From: Aminobacter carboxidus
GTDB lineage: Bacteria > Pseudomonadota > Alphaproteobacteria > Rhizobiales > Rhizobiaceae
Length of the DNA stretch: 64,000 nt
Direction of reading: 5' to 3'
Assembly: GCF_014863355.1 (NCBI RefSeq)
Contig: NZ_JACZEP010000007.1
Coordinates: 124,001-188,000 of the forward strand
Shown here: positions 1 through 8,804 of the stretch, one piece after another
Numbering within the stretch: the first letter of the stretch is position 1
Layout of the letters: every line of letters begins with the position of its first letter
Notes under the pieces: generated by a model
What the model was told of the DNA's origin: nothing
Seen by the model: the letters and a program-made list of their open reading frames with translations, nothing else
Database searches by the model: none
Made by a program: the position numbers and the translations under genes

Positions 1-1017
1 TCCAACTACCTGTTGCCGCAGAACACGCGCTTCTACGAACACTCGATGAAGATGTGGGAGAACCTCTCCCATGACCTCAACTACAACGTCATGTTCTCGC
101 AGCGCGGCGTGCTGAACCTCGCCCACACGCCCGGCCAGCTCGACGATCTCGCCCGCAAGGGCAATGCCATGCGCCACCTTGGCGTCGATGCCGAACTGAT
201 GACACCAGTCGAGATCGGCCGCCGTGTTCCCGGGCTCGATATGTCGCAACAGGCGCGATTCCCGATCTATGGCGGGCTGATGCAGGAACGCGCCGGCACC
301 GCCCGCCACGACGCGGTCGCCTGGGGCTATGCCCGTGGTGCTGACCGCCGCGGTGTCGACATCATCGAAAATTGCGAAGTCACCGGTTTCCTGCGCGACG
401 GCGACCGGGTCACCGGCGTCTCGACCAGTCGCGGCGATATCCGCGCCAAGAAGGTTGCCGTCGCCGTCGCCGGCAGCACCGGGCGGGTGATGCAGCTTGC
501 CGGCATCGACCGCATGCCGATCGAGAGCCATGTCCTGCAGGCTTTCGTGTCGGAATCGCTGAAGCCGTTCCTCGACACCGTGCTGACCTTCGGCATGGGC
601 CACTTCTATGTCGGCCAGTCCGACAAGGGCGGTCTCGTCTATGGCGGCGACCTCGACGGCTACAATTCCTACGCCCAACGCGGCAGCCTGCCCATCGTCG
701 AGGAAGTGATGAGCGAGATGCTGGCGCTGTTCCCTTCGCTGGCACCCGTGCGCGTGCTGCGCTCATGGGGCGGGGTCTGCGACATGTCGATGGATGGCTC
801 GCCGATTATCACCACCGGCCCCTTGCCCGGCATGTATCTCAATTGCGGCTGGTGCTACGGCGGCTTCAAGGCAACGCCTGCCTCCGGCTTCTGCTTTGCC
901 CACACCATCGCCAAGGACGCACCGCATGAGTTCAACGCGCCCTTCACGCTCGACCGTTTCAGCCGTGGCACCGTCATCGACGACAAGGGCCAGGGTCCGA
1001 CGCCACGGATGCATTAG
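1..1017 (+). CDS. soxB: Sarcosine oxidase subunit beta, 5' end outside window
   Basis: This is the FAD-binding catalytic subunit of heterotetrameric sarcosine oxidase, which demethylates sarcosine to glycine and passes the methyl group to tetrahydrofolate or releases formaldehyde. The reading frame is open from base 1; the first codons read SNYLLPQNTRFYEHS. The TTG at 13 is therefore not the real start, and the usual N-terminal Rossmann GxGxxG segment (roughly 80 residues by comparison with the usual length near 415) lies upstream of the window. The visible 338 residues contain the DAO-family core and the C-terminal GGVCDMSMDGSPIIT and GGFKATPASG stretches typical of SoxB. soxD follows 12 bases later. 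Identification rests on sequence pattern plus the soxBDAG order and is firm. Confidence 0.95.
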   Translation, partial: SNYLLPQNTRFYEHSMKMWENLSHDLNYNVMFSQRGVLNLAHTPGQLDDLARKGNAMRHLGVDAELMTPVEIGRRVPGLDMSQQARFPIYGGLMQERAGTARHDAVAWGYARGADRRGVDIIENCEVTGFLRDGDRVTGVSTSRGDIRAKKVAVAVAGSTGRVMQLAGIDRMPIESHVLQAFVSESLKPFLDTVLTFGMGHFYVGQSDKGGLVYGGDLDGYNSYAQRGSLPIVEEVMSEMLALFPSLAPVRVLRSWGGVCDMSMDGSPIITTGPLPGMYLNCGWCYGGFKATPASGFCFAHTIAKDAPHEFNAPFTLDRFSRGTVIDDKGQGPTPRMH

Positions 1018-1029
1018 GGGCCTGATGTC

Positions 1030-1329
1030 ATGTTGATCACCTGCCCCTATTGCGGCCCGCGCGACGTCTCCGAATTCGCCTACCAGGGCGACGGCAACCG
1101 CACCCGCCCCGATCCGGCTTCGACCGATTCCGAGGCGTGGAACGCCTATGTCTATGATCGGCTGAACCCGGCTGGCATTCACAACGAGATCTGGCAGCAC
1201 GCCGGCGGCTGCCGCGTCCATCTCGCTGTCGTCCGCGACACGCTCACCCATGAAATCTCAAGCGTGCGCTTTGCACGCGAACATGGGACACCGACGCACA
1301 GCCGACGCAACCATGGAGCCAAGGCATGA
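1030..1329 (+). CDS. soxD: Sarcosine oxidase subunit delta
   Basis: This is the small zinc-binding subunit of heterotetrameric sarcosine oxidase, 99 residues, close to the family length. The expected zinc ligands are visible: CPYCG at residues 5-9 and the HAGGC segment near residues 57-61. The N-terminal MLITCPYCGPRDVSEF is characteristic. The gene sits between soxB and soxA. Its TGA stop overlaps the soxA ATG (ATGA), which implies translational coupling. No alternative identity is likely. Confidence 0.95.
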   Translation: MLITCPYCGPRDVSEFAYQGDGNRTRPDPASTDSEAWNAYVYDRLNPAGIHNEIWQHAGGCRVHLAVVRDTLTHEISSVRFAREHGTPTHSRRNHGAKA

Positions 1330-4322
1330 GCCCGCGCCGCACACCATCGGGCGGCCGCGTCAACAGGCTGCGCACCATCCGCTTCACCTTCGACGGCACG
1401 GCCTATACCGGCCACCAGGGCGACACGCTGGCTTCGGCGCTGCTTGCCAACGGGGTTTCGTTGTTCGGCCGCTCGTTCAAGTACCACCGTCCGCGCGGGG
1501 TGCTGACATCAGGCGTCGATGAGCCAAACGCCCTGGTGACGGTTTTGCGTGGCGAGGTGCGCGAGCCGAACATTCCCGCCACGATGGTCGAGATCCATGA
1601 CGGCCTCACCGCCGTCAGCCAGAACCGCTTTCCCTCGCTCGCCTACGACGTCAGCGCCGTCAACCAGCTCGGCGGCAAGTTCATCTCCGCCGGCTTCTAC
1701 TACAAGACCTTCATGGGTCCGGTGATCGGCCCGCTCAAGGGCACCCGCTTCTGGATGCTCTGCGAAAAGATCATCCGCCGCGCCGCCGGCCTCGGCCGCG
1801 CCGGCCACGCGCCCGATCCGTCGCGTTATGAGCGCATGAACGCCTTCTGCGACGTGCTTGTCGTCGGCTCCGGGCCCGCCGGCCTTGCCGCCGCCCACGA
1901 GGCTGCCCAATCGGGCGCTCAGGTCATCCTGGCCGAGCTCGATCCATGCTTCGGCGGCTCGGCCAACTGGTCGGGCGAGACGATCGACGGCGAGCCCGCC
2001 GCAACCTGGGCATCCGACGTCGTCGGCGAACTCAAGACCCATGACAATGTCCGCCTGCTCAAGCGCACCACCGTCTGGGGCTATTATGACGGCAACACGC
2101 TGGCCGCCGTCGAACGTGTCAGCGACCACAAGGACACGCCCGCCAAGGGTGCGCCGCGCCACCGCCACTGGACCATCCGGGCAAGGAAGGTCGTGCTCGC
2201 CACCGGTGCCTTCGAACGGCCGCTGGTTTTCCCCGGCAACGACCGACCGGGCGTGATGATGGCCAGTGCCGCGATGCGCTATGCCAACCAGTATGGCGTG
2301 CTGCCGGGCGAAAAGATCGCCGTTTTGGCCAACAATGACAGCGCCTATCGCGCCATGGCGGCTTTGGCCAAGGCCGGTGCGAGGATCATCGCCATCGCCG
2401 ACCTGCGCCAGGATGTTTCCGCTGCCTGCCGCAAGCTTGCCAATGATGCCGGCGCGGAACTTTTGACCGGCCATGCGGTGATCAGCACCGAAGGCGGCAA
2501 GAAGCTGTCCGGCGTCAAGCTGGCCCCGTTCTCCGCCACGTCAGGTGTGTCGACGGGCAACGCCCGCGATATCGGCGCAGACTGCCTGATCGTTTCGGGC
2601 GGCTGGTCACCGACAATCCACCTCGCCAGCCAGGCGGGCGCGCGGCCGGTCTGGAGCGACGACCTGCAGGCCTTCCTGCCGCCCGAGACCGGCAAGGGCT
2701 GGATCGGCGCCGGCGCCTTCAACGGCAACTTCTCGACGGCCGAAGCAATCTCCGAGGGTTTCGCCGCCGGGCGCAACGCCGCAGGCCAGCCGGCGCTCGA
2801 AACCACCGCCTTGCCCGACATCGAGCCCGCGCCGCTTGATCCCAATCCCGCGCCGGTCTTCGAGATCAAGGCCAAGGGCAAGGCCTTTGTCGACTTCCAG
2901 CATGACGTGACAGCGGACGATGTCCGCCTCGCTCACCTCGAAGGCTTCGTCTCGGTCGAGCACCTCAAGCGCTACACCACACTCGGCATGGCTACCGACC
3001 AGGGCAAGGGCTCCAACGTACCCGGCCTCGCCATCATGGCAGAGGCCCTGGGCAAGCCGATCCCCGAGGTCGGCACGACACGCTTCCGCCCACCCTACGC
3101 ACCTGTCTCCGTCGGTGCGCTGGCCGCCGAACGTTTCGGCGACCTCAAGCCGGAGCGTCTCACGCCGATGCACGACTGGCACCTGGAAAACGGCGCGACG
3201 ATGTATTCGGCCGGCCTGTGGTTCCGCCCAATGATCTATGGCGGCCCGGGCGAGACGATCGAGCAGGCCTATGTCAGGGAAGCGCAGGCAACCCGCGAGA
3301 CCGCCGGCATTGTCGACGTCTCGACGCTCGGCAAGATCGCCGTCCAGGGGCCGGACGCCGCCGAGTTCCTCGACCGCGTCTATTCCAACGTCTTTTCGAC
3401 CTTGCCGGTCGGCAAGGCGCGCTACGGCCTGATGCTGCGCGAGGATGGCCTGGTGTTCGACGACGGCACCACCTGGCGGCTCGGCGAACACGATTTCCTG
3501 ATGACCACGACCACGGCTAATGCCGGCAAGGTCATGCAACATCTCGAATATTTCCTCGATGTCGTCTGGCCGGACCTCAAGGTGCACCTGACCTCGGTCA
3601 CCGACCAGTGGGCGGGCGCTGCGATCGGCGGTCCCAAGGCGCGGGAAATCCTGGCGTCATGTGTCACCGGCACCAAGGTCGACAACGAGGCGCTGCCTTT
3701 CATGGGCATTGTCCATGGCGAGATTTCGGGTGCGCCCGTCATGATCTGCCGCCTGTCCTTCTCCGGCGAGATGGCCTTCGAGGTCTATTCCGGCGCCGGC
3801 CACGGCACCCATGTCTGGGAAGCGCTGATCGAGGCCGGCAGGCCTTTCGACATGGTGTCCTACGGGCTCGAGGCGCTCGGCACGATGCGCATCGAGAAGG
3901 GCCACGTCACCGGCGCCGAGATCGACGGCCGCACCTCGGCGCGCGACCTGCATCTCGGCTGGATGCTGTCGAAGAAAAAGCCTTTCATCGGCTCGGCCAT
4001 GATGGACCGCGAAGGACTTTCCGCCTCGGGCAGGCTCGAACTCGTCGGCCTGATCTCACTCGACAACCGACCGCTCAGCGGTGGCGCTCACATCGTCGAG
4101 GAGGTTGACGCCGCCAATCCGCACGGATCGCTCGGCCACATCACCGCCGCCTGCTTCTCGCCGGCGCTCGGCAAGTACATAGCACTGGCGTTGGTATCAG
4201 GCGGCAAGGCGCGCTATGGCAAGCGCGCCCACATCTCCGACCCGTTGCGCAACCGCTTCGGCCCGGTCGAGATCGTCAGCCACCACTTCTTCGATCCCGA
4301 AGGGAAACGCATGCATGGGTGA
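1326..4322 (+). CDS. soxA: Sarcosine oxidase subunit alpha
   Basis: This is the large subunit of heterotetrameric sarcosine oxidase (998 residues). An N-terminal ferredoxin-like fold domain covers about residues 15-100 (RTIRFTFDGTAYTGHQGD). A pyridine-nucleotide-disulfide-type Rossmann domain follows, with VLVVGSGPAGLAAAHEA near residues 177-193. A GcvT-type aminomethyltransferase domain from about residue 610 onward binds folate and accepts the methyl-derived one-carbon unit. The start overlaps the soxD stop and the 3' end overlaps soxG by 8 bases, so all four genes probably share one transcript. Its length and domain order are normal for the family. Confidence 0.96.
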   Translation: MSPRRTPSGGRVNRLRTIRFTFDGTAYTGHQGDTLASALLANGVSLFGRSFKYHRPRGVLTSGVDEPNALVTVLRGEVREPNIPATMVEIHDGLTAVSQNRFPSLAYDVSAVNQLGGKFISAGFYYKTFMGPVIGPLKGTRFWMLCEKIIRRAAGLGRAGHAPDPSRYERMNAFCDVLVVGSGPAGLAAAHEAAQSGAQVILAELDPCFGGSANWSGETIDGEPAATWASDVVGELKTHDNVRLLKRTTVWGYYDGNTLAAVERVSDHKDTPAKGAPRHRHWTIRARKVVLATGAFERPLVFPGNDRPGVMMASAAMRYANQYGVLPGEKIAVLANNDSAYRAMAALAKAGARIIAIADLRQDVSAACRKLANDAGAELLTGHAVISTEGGKKLSGVKLAPFSATSGVSTGNARDIGADCLIVSGGWSPTIHLASQAGARPVWSDDLQAFLPPETGKGWIGAGAFNGNFSTAEAISEGFAAGRNAAGQPALETTALPDIEPAPLDPNPAPVFEIKAKGKAFVDFQHDVTADDVRLAHLEGFVSVEHLKRYTTLGMATDQGKGSNVPGLAIMAEALGKPIPEVGTTRFRPPYAPVSVGALAAERFGDLKPERLTPMHDWHLENGATMYSAGLWFRPMIYGGPGETIEQAYVREAQATRETAGIVDVSTLGKIAVQGPDAAEFLDRVYSNVFSTLPVGKARYGLMLREDGLVFDDGTTWRLGEHDFLMTTTTANAGKVMQHLEYFLDVVWPDLKVHLTSVTDQWAGAAIGGPKAREILASCVTGTKVDNEALPFMGIVHGEISGAPVMICRLSFSGEMAFEVYSGAGHGTHVWEALIEAGRPFDMVSYGLEALGTMRIEKGHVTGAEIDGRTSARDLHLGWMLSKKKPFIGSAMMDREGLSASGRLELVGLISLDNRPLSGGAHIVEEVDAANPHGSLGHITAACFSPALGKYIALALVSGGKARYGKRAHISDPLRNRFGPVEIVSHHFFDPEGKRMHG

Positions 4323-4902
4323 GCAGCTTTCACCGCTCGAACCGATCTTCCGGCCCGGCTCGCACGGCAATTTCGTCGACGGCGTCGGTGTGACTCTGTC
4401 CGAGATCGCACCCGGCTCGATCGTCCAGTTGGCCGCCTGGCCGGGCGAGGAAAAGAAGCTGATGGCTGCCATCGGCTCCGTCACCGGCCTCAAGCTGGCC
4501 GATGGCGCAGGCGCCGGCGCCTCGTCCGACCGCTACGCCGCCTTCGGCTTCGCTCCCGGAAAATTCCTGGTATCAGACGCTTCAGAGGGTCTTGCCACAA
4601 CCTTTGCCGGCAAGGTCGCCGCGGCAACCGGCACGGTCACTGACCTGTCGCATGGACGCACGGCGATCCGAATTGCCGGTCCAAGGTCCGAATGGGTCCT
4701 GGCAAAGCTTTTTGCCGTCGACTTCTCGTTGCCTGCCTTTTCAGTCGGCTCCGGCATTTCGACCACACATCACGACGTCTTCACCCAGATCCAGCGCAGC
4801 GGCCCCGACAGCTTCGACCTCTACGTCTTCCGCTCCTTCGCCCGTTCGTTCTGGAAGATGCTGTGCCATGCTTCAGACGAAGTCGGCTACGAGGTCAGGT
4901 AA
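4315..4902 (+). CDS. soxG: Sarcosine oxidase subunit gamma
   Basis: This is the fourth subunit of heterotetrameric sarcosine oxidase. The frame is open further upstream, but the ATG at 4315 gives MGEQLSPLEPIF, the usual SoxG beginning, and overlaps the end of soxA by 8 bases, as expected for coupling. The product is 195 residues, typical for the family, with the conserved C-terminal SFDLYVFRSFARSFWKML segment. It ends tail-to-tail with the VOC gene on the other strand, and the two stop regions share 8 bases (4895-4902), so no separate terminator fits between them. Confidence 0.93.
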   Translation: MGEQLSPLEPIFRPGSHGNFVDGVGVTLSEIAPGSIVQLAAWPGEEKKLMAAIGSVTGLKLADGAGAGASSDRYAAFGFAPGKFLVSDASEGLATTFAGKVAAATGTVTDLSHGRTAIRIAGPRSEWVLAKLFAVDFSLPAFSVGSGISTTHHDVFTQIQRSGPDSFDLYVFRSFARSFWKMLCHASDEVGYEVR

Positions 4903-5308
4903 CCTCGGCAGACTGCACGCCCCAGGCGGCATTCTGCAGCACGATGCGATAGCCGTCCTCATCCTCAAAGGTCACGCCCCGCCTGTCCCAGTAGGGATTG
5001 AAGGACAGCACTGGCTGATAGCCATGTGCCTTCATGCGCGCGATCGCAGCCTGCCAGTCGTCGGTGTCGGGCAAGTAGAACACGACGAGATTGTCTTGCG
5101 TCGGCGCCCTGCCAGCATCGTGGCCATCGGCGCGGGTGAACTCGAAATGGTGCGCCTCATCAGGCTTGCCGAGCATCACGCCATCGAAACCGTCATGGTT
5201 CTCGAAGCGGGCGAGTTCGTCGAGCCCGAGCCCGTCGCGGTAGAAGCGAAGGATTGCCTCGAGGTCGTTGGTGGGCCGCGCCACGCGCAGGACGACGTTC
5301 TGTTTCAT
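4895..5308 (-). CDS. VOC (glyoxalase/bleomycin-resistance) family protein
   Basis: A 137-residue protein of the vicinal oxygen chelate fold. It has the paired beta-alpha-beta-beta modules with RPTNDLEAILRFYRDGLGL at the N-terminus and DEDGYRIVLQNAAWG at the C-terminus. The ATG at 5308 was chosen because GGAGAG lies about 5 bases upstream; the longer reading adds an unlikely arginine-rich leader. Substrate cannot be assigned; glyoxalase-like enzymes, dioxygenases and antibiotic-binding proteins share the fold. It is co-oriented with the downstream half of the DMT transporter gene (22 bases away), so the two may be co-transcribed. Its stop overlaps the soxG stop on the opposite strand. Confidence 0.85.
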   Translation of the reverse strand: MKQNVVLRVARPTNDLEAILRFYRDGLGLDELARFENHDGFDGVMLGKPDEAHHFEFTRADGHDAGRAPTQDNLVVFYLPDTDDWQAAIARMKAHGYQPVLSFNPYWDRRGVTFEDEDGYRIVLQNAAWGVQSAEVT

Positions 5309-5330
5309 GGTCTCTCTCCCTGGGTCGAGC

Positions 5331-5804
5331 CTAGCCTGCCTTCGCAGCACTTGCCCACTGGGTGACGACGAGCCCGGCGACGATCAGCACGAGACCGGCA
5401 ACCCTGGCCATGCTGGCCGGGCGCTGGACAAAGCCCATCAGCCCGAAATGGTCGATGACGAGCGAGGCCATCATCTGCCCGCCTATGACGGCGACTATGA
5501 AGCTCGCTGCCCCCATCTTCGGCGCCAGCAACAGCGCCGCCGTGACATAGACCACGCCCGCGGCGCCGCCGATCCAGACCCACCAGGGACCTGTCGCGGC
5601 TGCGGCCGCGAAGGCAGGCATGGGCACCTTGAACGCCAGCATGACAGGAACTGCCAAGGCAACGCTGACGGCCAGCGAGACCATCGTGGCCCAGAGCGGA
5701 TGGCCGAGCAGCCGCCCGAGCATGGCATTCGCGCCGGCCTGAAACGGGATGGCCGCACCTGCAACCAGTGCCGCGGCGAGCAGGGATGAACCGAAATTCG
5801 GCAT
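5331..5804 (-). CDS. DMT-superfamily membrane protein, YdcZ/DUF606 type
   Basis: A 157-residue integral membrane protein with about five hydrophobic helices and the N-terminal pattern PFQAGANAMLGRLLGHPLWA typical of the DUF606/YdcZ half-size drug/metabolite transporter family. The ATG at 5804 follows AAGGAG with good spacing; the longer frame adds a basic leader with no ribosome site. Such proteins are thought to work as dimers or homologous pairs, and the substrate is unknown. It is transcribed divergently from the adjacent LysR gene across a 74-83 base gap, which suggests LysR control. Confidence 0.85.
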   Translation of the reverse strand: MPNFGSSLLAAALVAGAAIPFQAGANAMLGRLLGHPLWATMVSLAVSVALAVPVMLAFKVPMPAFAAAAATGPWWVWIGGAAGVVYVTAALLLAPKMGAASFIVAVIGGQMMASLVIDHFGLMGFVQRPASMARVAGLVLIVAGLVVTQWASAAKAG

Positions 5805-5838
5805 GGAGTGTCTCCTTGTTTGCCGAGGCAGTAGGGTA

Positions 5839-5855
5839 TCCAAAACTCATATGGA
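5839..5855. promoter_or_regulatory. Candidate LysR operator in divergent promoter
   Basis: The gap between the DMT transporter and the LysR gene contains TCCA-N9-TGGA, a short inverted repeat in an AT-rich stretch. LysR regulators commonly bind interrupted dyads of T-N11-A type placed between divergent genes. The dyad is short, so this is only a candidate. Confidence 0.3.
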
Positions 5856-5887
5856 AATTCACAATTCACACCTGCACTATGCACCAC

Positions 5888-6790
5888 ATGAATAAACTAG
5901 CTGGCATCGACCTCAACCTGCTCGTCGTGCTCGACGCGCTTCTGGCGGAACGCCATGTCTCGCGCGCTGCCGTCCGGCTGAACAAGAGCCAGCCGGCGGT
6001 CAGCCATGCGCTTGGCCGTCTCCGCCAACTTCTGGACGATCCGCTGCTGGTCCGGCACGGTGGCGCGCTACAGCCGACCGTACGCGCGCTGGAGATTGCG
6101 CCGCAGCTCGCCGAGGCGCTGGAACGCATGCACGATCTGCTCGCCCCGAGCGGCTTCGATCCGGCTACGGCACGCCGCAGCTTCCGCCTCGCAATGTCCG
6201 ACTATGGCGCCACCGTCGTTTTGCCGCGCCTGCTGCCGCTTTTGCGCCAGCGCGCGCCAGGCGTCGATCTCCAGGTCAGCCAGGCCGGCCGCGAAGCCAT
6301 GGCGGCACAGGTCATGGACGGCGAGGTCGACATAGCGATCGGCGTTTTCCATGCGCTCGACAAAGCCGTCCGGCGGCAGCGGCTGTTCGAGGAGGACTAT
6401 GCCTGCCTGGCCGACGCCACTTTGCTGGGCAAAGCGGCTGGAATGGACATTGCCGCCTATCTCCAACGGCCCCATGCGCTCGTTGCGCTGCGCGCCGACC
6501 TCGAAAGCGAGATCGACGTGGCATTGGCCGCCGCCGGGCACAAACGGCGCATCGCACTGGTGCTGCCGCATTGGGGCGTCGCCCCCGGGCTGATCGCCGG
6601 AACCGATCTGGTGCTCACCATCGCGCGCCGCCTGCACCCGGCAGTGCCAGCAGCAAGCGGCCTCGCCGCCTTCGATCCGCCCTTCGCAATCCCGTCCTTC
6701 GCGTTCGAGCAGATCTGGCATAATCGGCGCGACGGCGACGCGGCGCATCAATGGCTGCGCGAGACGATTTCAGGCCTGTTCGAAAGCTGA
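5888..6790 (+). CDS. LysR family transcriptional regulator
   Basis: A DNA-binding regulator of 300 residues. The N-terminal winged helix is plain (GIDLNLLVVLDALLAERHVS followed by RAAVRLNKSQPAVSHALGRL), and an effector-binding domain follows from about residue 90. The ATG at 5888 gives MNKLAGIDLNLL, the standard family start; an ATG 9 bases upstream (MHHMNK) is possible. Longer upstream reading is rejected because it runs through the intergenic region. The divergent DMT transporter is the likely target. The ligand is unknown. Confidence 0.92.
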   Translation: MNKLAGIDLNLLVVLDALLAERHVSRAAVRLNKSQPAVSHALGRLRQLLDDPLLVRHGGALQPTVRALEIAPQLAEALERMHDLLAPSGFDPATARRSFRLAMSDYGATVVLPRLLPLLRQRAPGVDLQVSQAGREAMAAQVMDGEVDIAIGVFHALDKAVRRQRLFEEDYACLADATLLGKAAGMDIAAYLQRPHALVALRADLESEIDVALAAAGHKRRIALVLPHWGVAPGLIAGTDLVLTIARRLHPAVPAASGLAAFDPPFAIPSFAFEQIWHNRRDGDAAHQWLRETISGLFES

Positions 6791-6844
6791 CCGTGCTTGC
6801 CGTAACCGAAGATGAGCCGATGAATTAAAGTCATTGCTGCCTGA

Positions 6845-7252
6845 ATGGCAGGCGCATATCGGCATGTGAAGCTACCGCGTCATGGCAACTATCGTGGCCG
6901 CATCAGGCTTTCGGCAACATTGAGGGCGGGGGATGCCGACGCCGGGTCGATCTGGATGCGTGTCGACAAGTCCGAAGGCGAGGTCCTGCAGTTCGACAAC
7001 ATGATGACGCGGGAAGAGACCGGCGCGCTCAGGGGCTCGACCGATTGGCTGGAGCGCAGCATCGTACTCGATGTGCCGGCTGAAGCCGCGAGCATCCATT
7101 ATGGACTGCTCCTGCAGGGGTATGGCCGCGTCGCGGCGCGATCACTGCGCATGGAAAGCGTCGACAAGACCGTCAGACCAACCCCGCAGCGCCGAAGCCA
7201 CTTGGCTCGCCCCACCAATCTCGACTTCGGGGTCAGCGGACCGACGGCCTGA
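6845..7252 (+). pseudogene. Small ORF with AraC/sigma-associated beta-sandwich domain, probable truncated remnant
   Basis: The 135-residue frame contains DADAGSIWMRVDKSEGEVLQ and later LLLQGYGRVAARSLRMESVD. This resembles the C-terminal beta-sandwich module that follows larger proteins (regulators, esterases) with the pattern GLWMRVDG..FDNM..GTTDW..VVLDVP. Here the module begins almost at the first residue. The ATG at 6845 directly follows an in-frame TGA (6842-6844) and has no recognisable ribosome site. It may be a surviving 3' fragment of a longer gene or a free-standing short protein; the missing N-terminal strands favour a remnant. The last 30 residues are basic and do not resemble the family. 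Confidence 0.5.
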
Positions 7253-7295
7253 CCGATCCCTGCCGGCGCTGTTGGCGGCGCCGGCATTGTCGGGC

Positions 7296-8006
7296 CTATT
7301 TCAGGAACTGCACCCACTCGTCGAGCGGTGCGCGATCGGTGCGAAACGTGCTCTCCGGCTTCGACGTGTCTTCGTGGCCGAGCGCCATGCCGCAGACCAC
7401 GACCTCTTCTTCCGGAATGCCAAGCACCGGCCTGATCTGGCGGTGGTAAGGTGCGAACGCCGCCTGCGGGCAGGTGTGCAATCCCCTTGCCCGTGCCGCG
7501 ATCATGATGTTCTGCAAGAACATGCCGTAATCGATCCAGGAGCCCTGGTTGAGCCTGCGGTCGATGGTGAAGATCATGCCGACGGGTGCGTCGAAGAACA
7601 CGAAGTTGCGGTCGTGCTGGGCGCGCATGCGGTCGACGTCGCGACGGCCAATGCCAAGCACGCCGTAGAGGCCGAATCCGTTGGCGCGCCGGCGTCCCAG
7701 ATAGGGCTCGAAGAACTGGTCCGGGTAATATTTGTACTCGTCCCAGACCGCCTTTTCGGCGCGCACGCCGGAATTCAGGATGGCGTCGCCGATGCCGCGC
7801 AGCGTCTCGCCCGAGGTCACATAGACCTTCCATGGCTGCATGTTGGTGCCCGAAGGCGCGCGCGCGGCAACGTCGAGGATGTCGCGGATAACACTGTCCT
7901 CGACGGGCGTCGGCAAGAAAGCACGCACCGAGCGGCGCGAGATGATTGCCTCGTCAACGATATCGGTCTCATCGTAGTGCTGCGGTTTTTGGTCCGGTGC
8001 CAGCAT
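7296..8006 (-). CDS. Nitroreductase family protein
   Basis: An FMN-dependent NAD(P)H oxidoreductase of 236 residues. The FMN-binding start SRRSVRAFLPTPV is near residues 23-35, AARAPSGTNMQPW follows about 30 residues later, and IMIAARARGLHTCPQAAF and the C-terminal GMALGHED motif complete the family pattern. Natural substrates (quinones, nitroaromatics, flavins) cannot be chosen from sequence. It is divergent from the XRE-cupin regulator with a 180-base gap, so it may respond to that regulator or simply be its neighbour. Confidence 0.92.
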   Translation of the reverse strand: MLAPDQKPQHYDETDIVDEAIISRRSVRAFLPTPVEDSVIRDILDVAARAPSGTNMQPWKVYVTSGETLRGIGDAILNSGVRAEKAVWDEYKYYPDQFFEPYLGRRRANGFGLYGVLGIGRRDVDRMRAQHDRNFVFFDAPVGMIFTIDRRLNQGSWIDYGMFLQNIMIAARARGLHTCPQAAFAPYHRQIRPVLGIPEEEVVVCGMALGHEDTSKPESTFRTDRAPLDEWVQFLK

Positions 8007-8125
8007 CAGCTGTCCCTATGGCATCGCTATTATCGGATCGCCCCTCACCGCCCGTCCGAAACCGAGCCTTTGCACTCTCTCCCGGAGTCTCGCAAGAGAA
8101 ACTTGCTCGACCATGAAAATGGGCT

Positions 8126-8136
8126 TGAATTTTTCA
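8126..8136. promoter_or_regulatory. Short palindrome upstream of XRE-cupin gene
   Basis: TGAA-TTT-TTCA is a short dyad 17 bases upstream of the larger TGAAATT-N9-AATTTCA repeat and shares its TGAA/TTCA ends. It could be a second half-site for the XRE-cupin regulator. Support is weak on its own. Confidence 0.3.
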
Positions 8137-8152
8137 CCGCGATACCATCTCA

Positions 8153-8175
8153 TGAAATTCTACGGTAAAATTTCA
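8153..8175. promoter_or_regulatory. Candidate autoregulatory operator of the XRE-cupin regulator
   Basis: A perfect 7-bp inverted repeat, TGAAATT-N9-AATTTCA, ends 11 bases before the TTG start and directly upstream of the ribosome site. Protein bound here would block the promoter or translation initiation region. XRE-cupin repressors usually bind such short dyads next to their own gene. Position and symmetry are visible; binding is inferred. Confidence 0.5.
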
Positions 8176-8186
8176 CGAGGCCACAT

Positions 8187-8783
8187 TTGAGTCCCAATGC
8201 AACAGTCACGCTGCGCAATGAAGGCGACGTCGCCAGCGATGTGCTCGCCAATGATCTGCGCGCGCTACGCAAGTCGCGCAGGCTGACGCTGGCCGAGATC
8301 GCCCTCAAGCTTGGCCGCTCTGTCGGCTGGGTCAGCCAGGTCGAGCGCGGGCTGTCGACGCCGTCGATCGGCGACCTCAGGGCCTTTGCCGAACTGTTCG
8401 GCGTGCCGATCAGCCTGTTTTTCGCGCATGAAGCGACCAACGAGGTCGAACGCGGCGTCGTGGTCCGCTCGGGGCGCCGGCGCACGCTCGGCAGCAGCGA
8501 ATCCGGCCTGGTCGAAGAGCTTTTGTCGCCCGACCTTGGCGGCAGCTTCGAGATGCTGCGCTCGATCTTCGCGCCCGGCGCCGGCATGGCCAAGCCGGTG
8601 ACGCGCCCCACCGAAGAGGCCGGTTATGTCGTCTCCGGCGGCTTCGACATCGAGATCGACGGCACCTGGCACAGCCTGGGCGAAGGCGACAGTTTCCGCT
8701 TCGACCACAAGCCGTTCCGATGGCGCAACCCCGGCTCGGTGCCGGCGGTGGTCATCTGGGTCGTGGCGCCACCGGTCTACTGA
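8187..8783 (+). CDS. XRE family regulator with C-terminal cupin domain
   Basis: A 198-residue regulator. The helix-turn-helix is at about residues 22-78 (RKSRRLTLAEIALKLGRSVG, then QVERGLSTPSI) and a small-molecule-binding cupin at about residues 120-195 (GYVVSGGFDIEIDGTWHSLG). The start is TTG at 8187, preceded by ACGAGG at proper spacing; no ATG precedes the HTH in frame. It stands first in a same-strand run of oxidoreductase genes beginning 21 bases downstream, so it probably controls them. XRE-cupin proteins often regulate amine, amino-acid or polyamine catabolism, with the substrate as effector. Confidence 0.92.
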   Translation: MSPNATVTLRNEGDVASDVLANDLRALRKSRRLTLAEIALKLGRSVGWVSQVERGLSTPSIGDLRAFAELFGVPISLFFAHEATNEVERGVVVRSGRRRTLGSSESGLVEELLSPDLGGSFEMLRSIFAPGAGMAKPVTRPTEEAGYVVSGGFDIEIDGTWHSLGEGDSFRFDHKPFRWRNPGSVPAVVIWVVAPPVY

Positions 8784-8804
8784 TCGCGTTTTTGGGAGGA
8801 AAAC

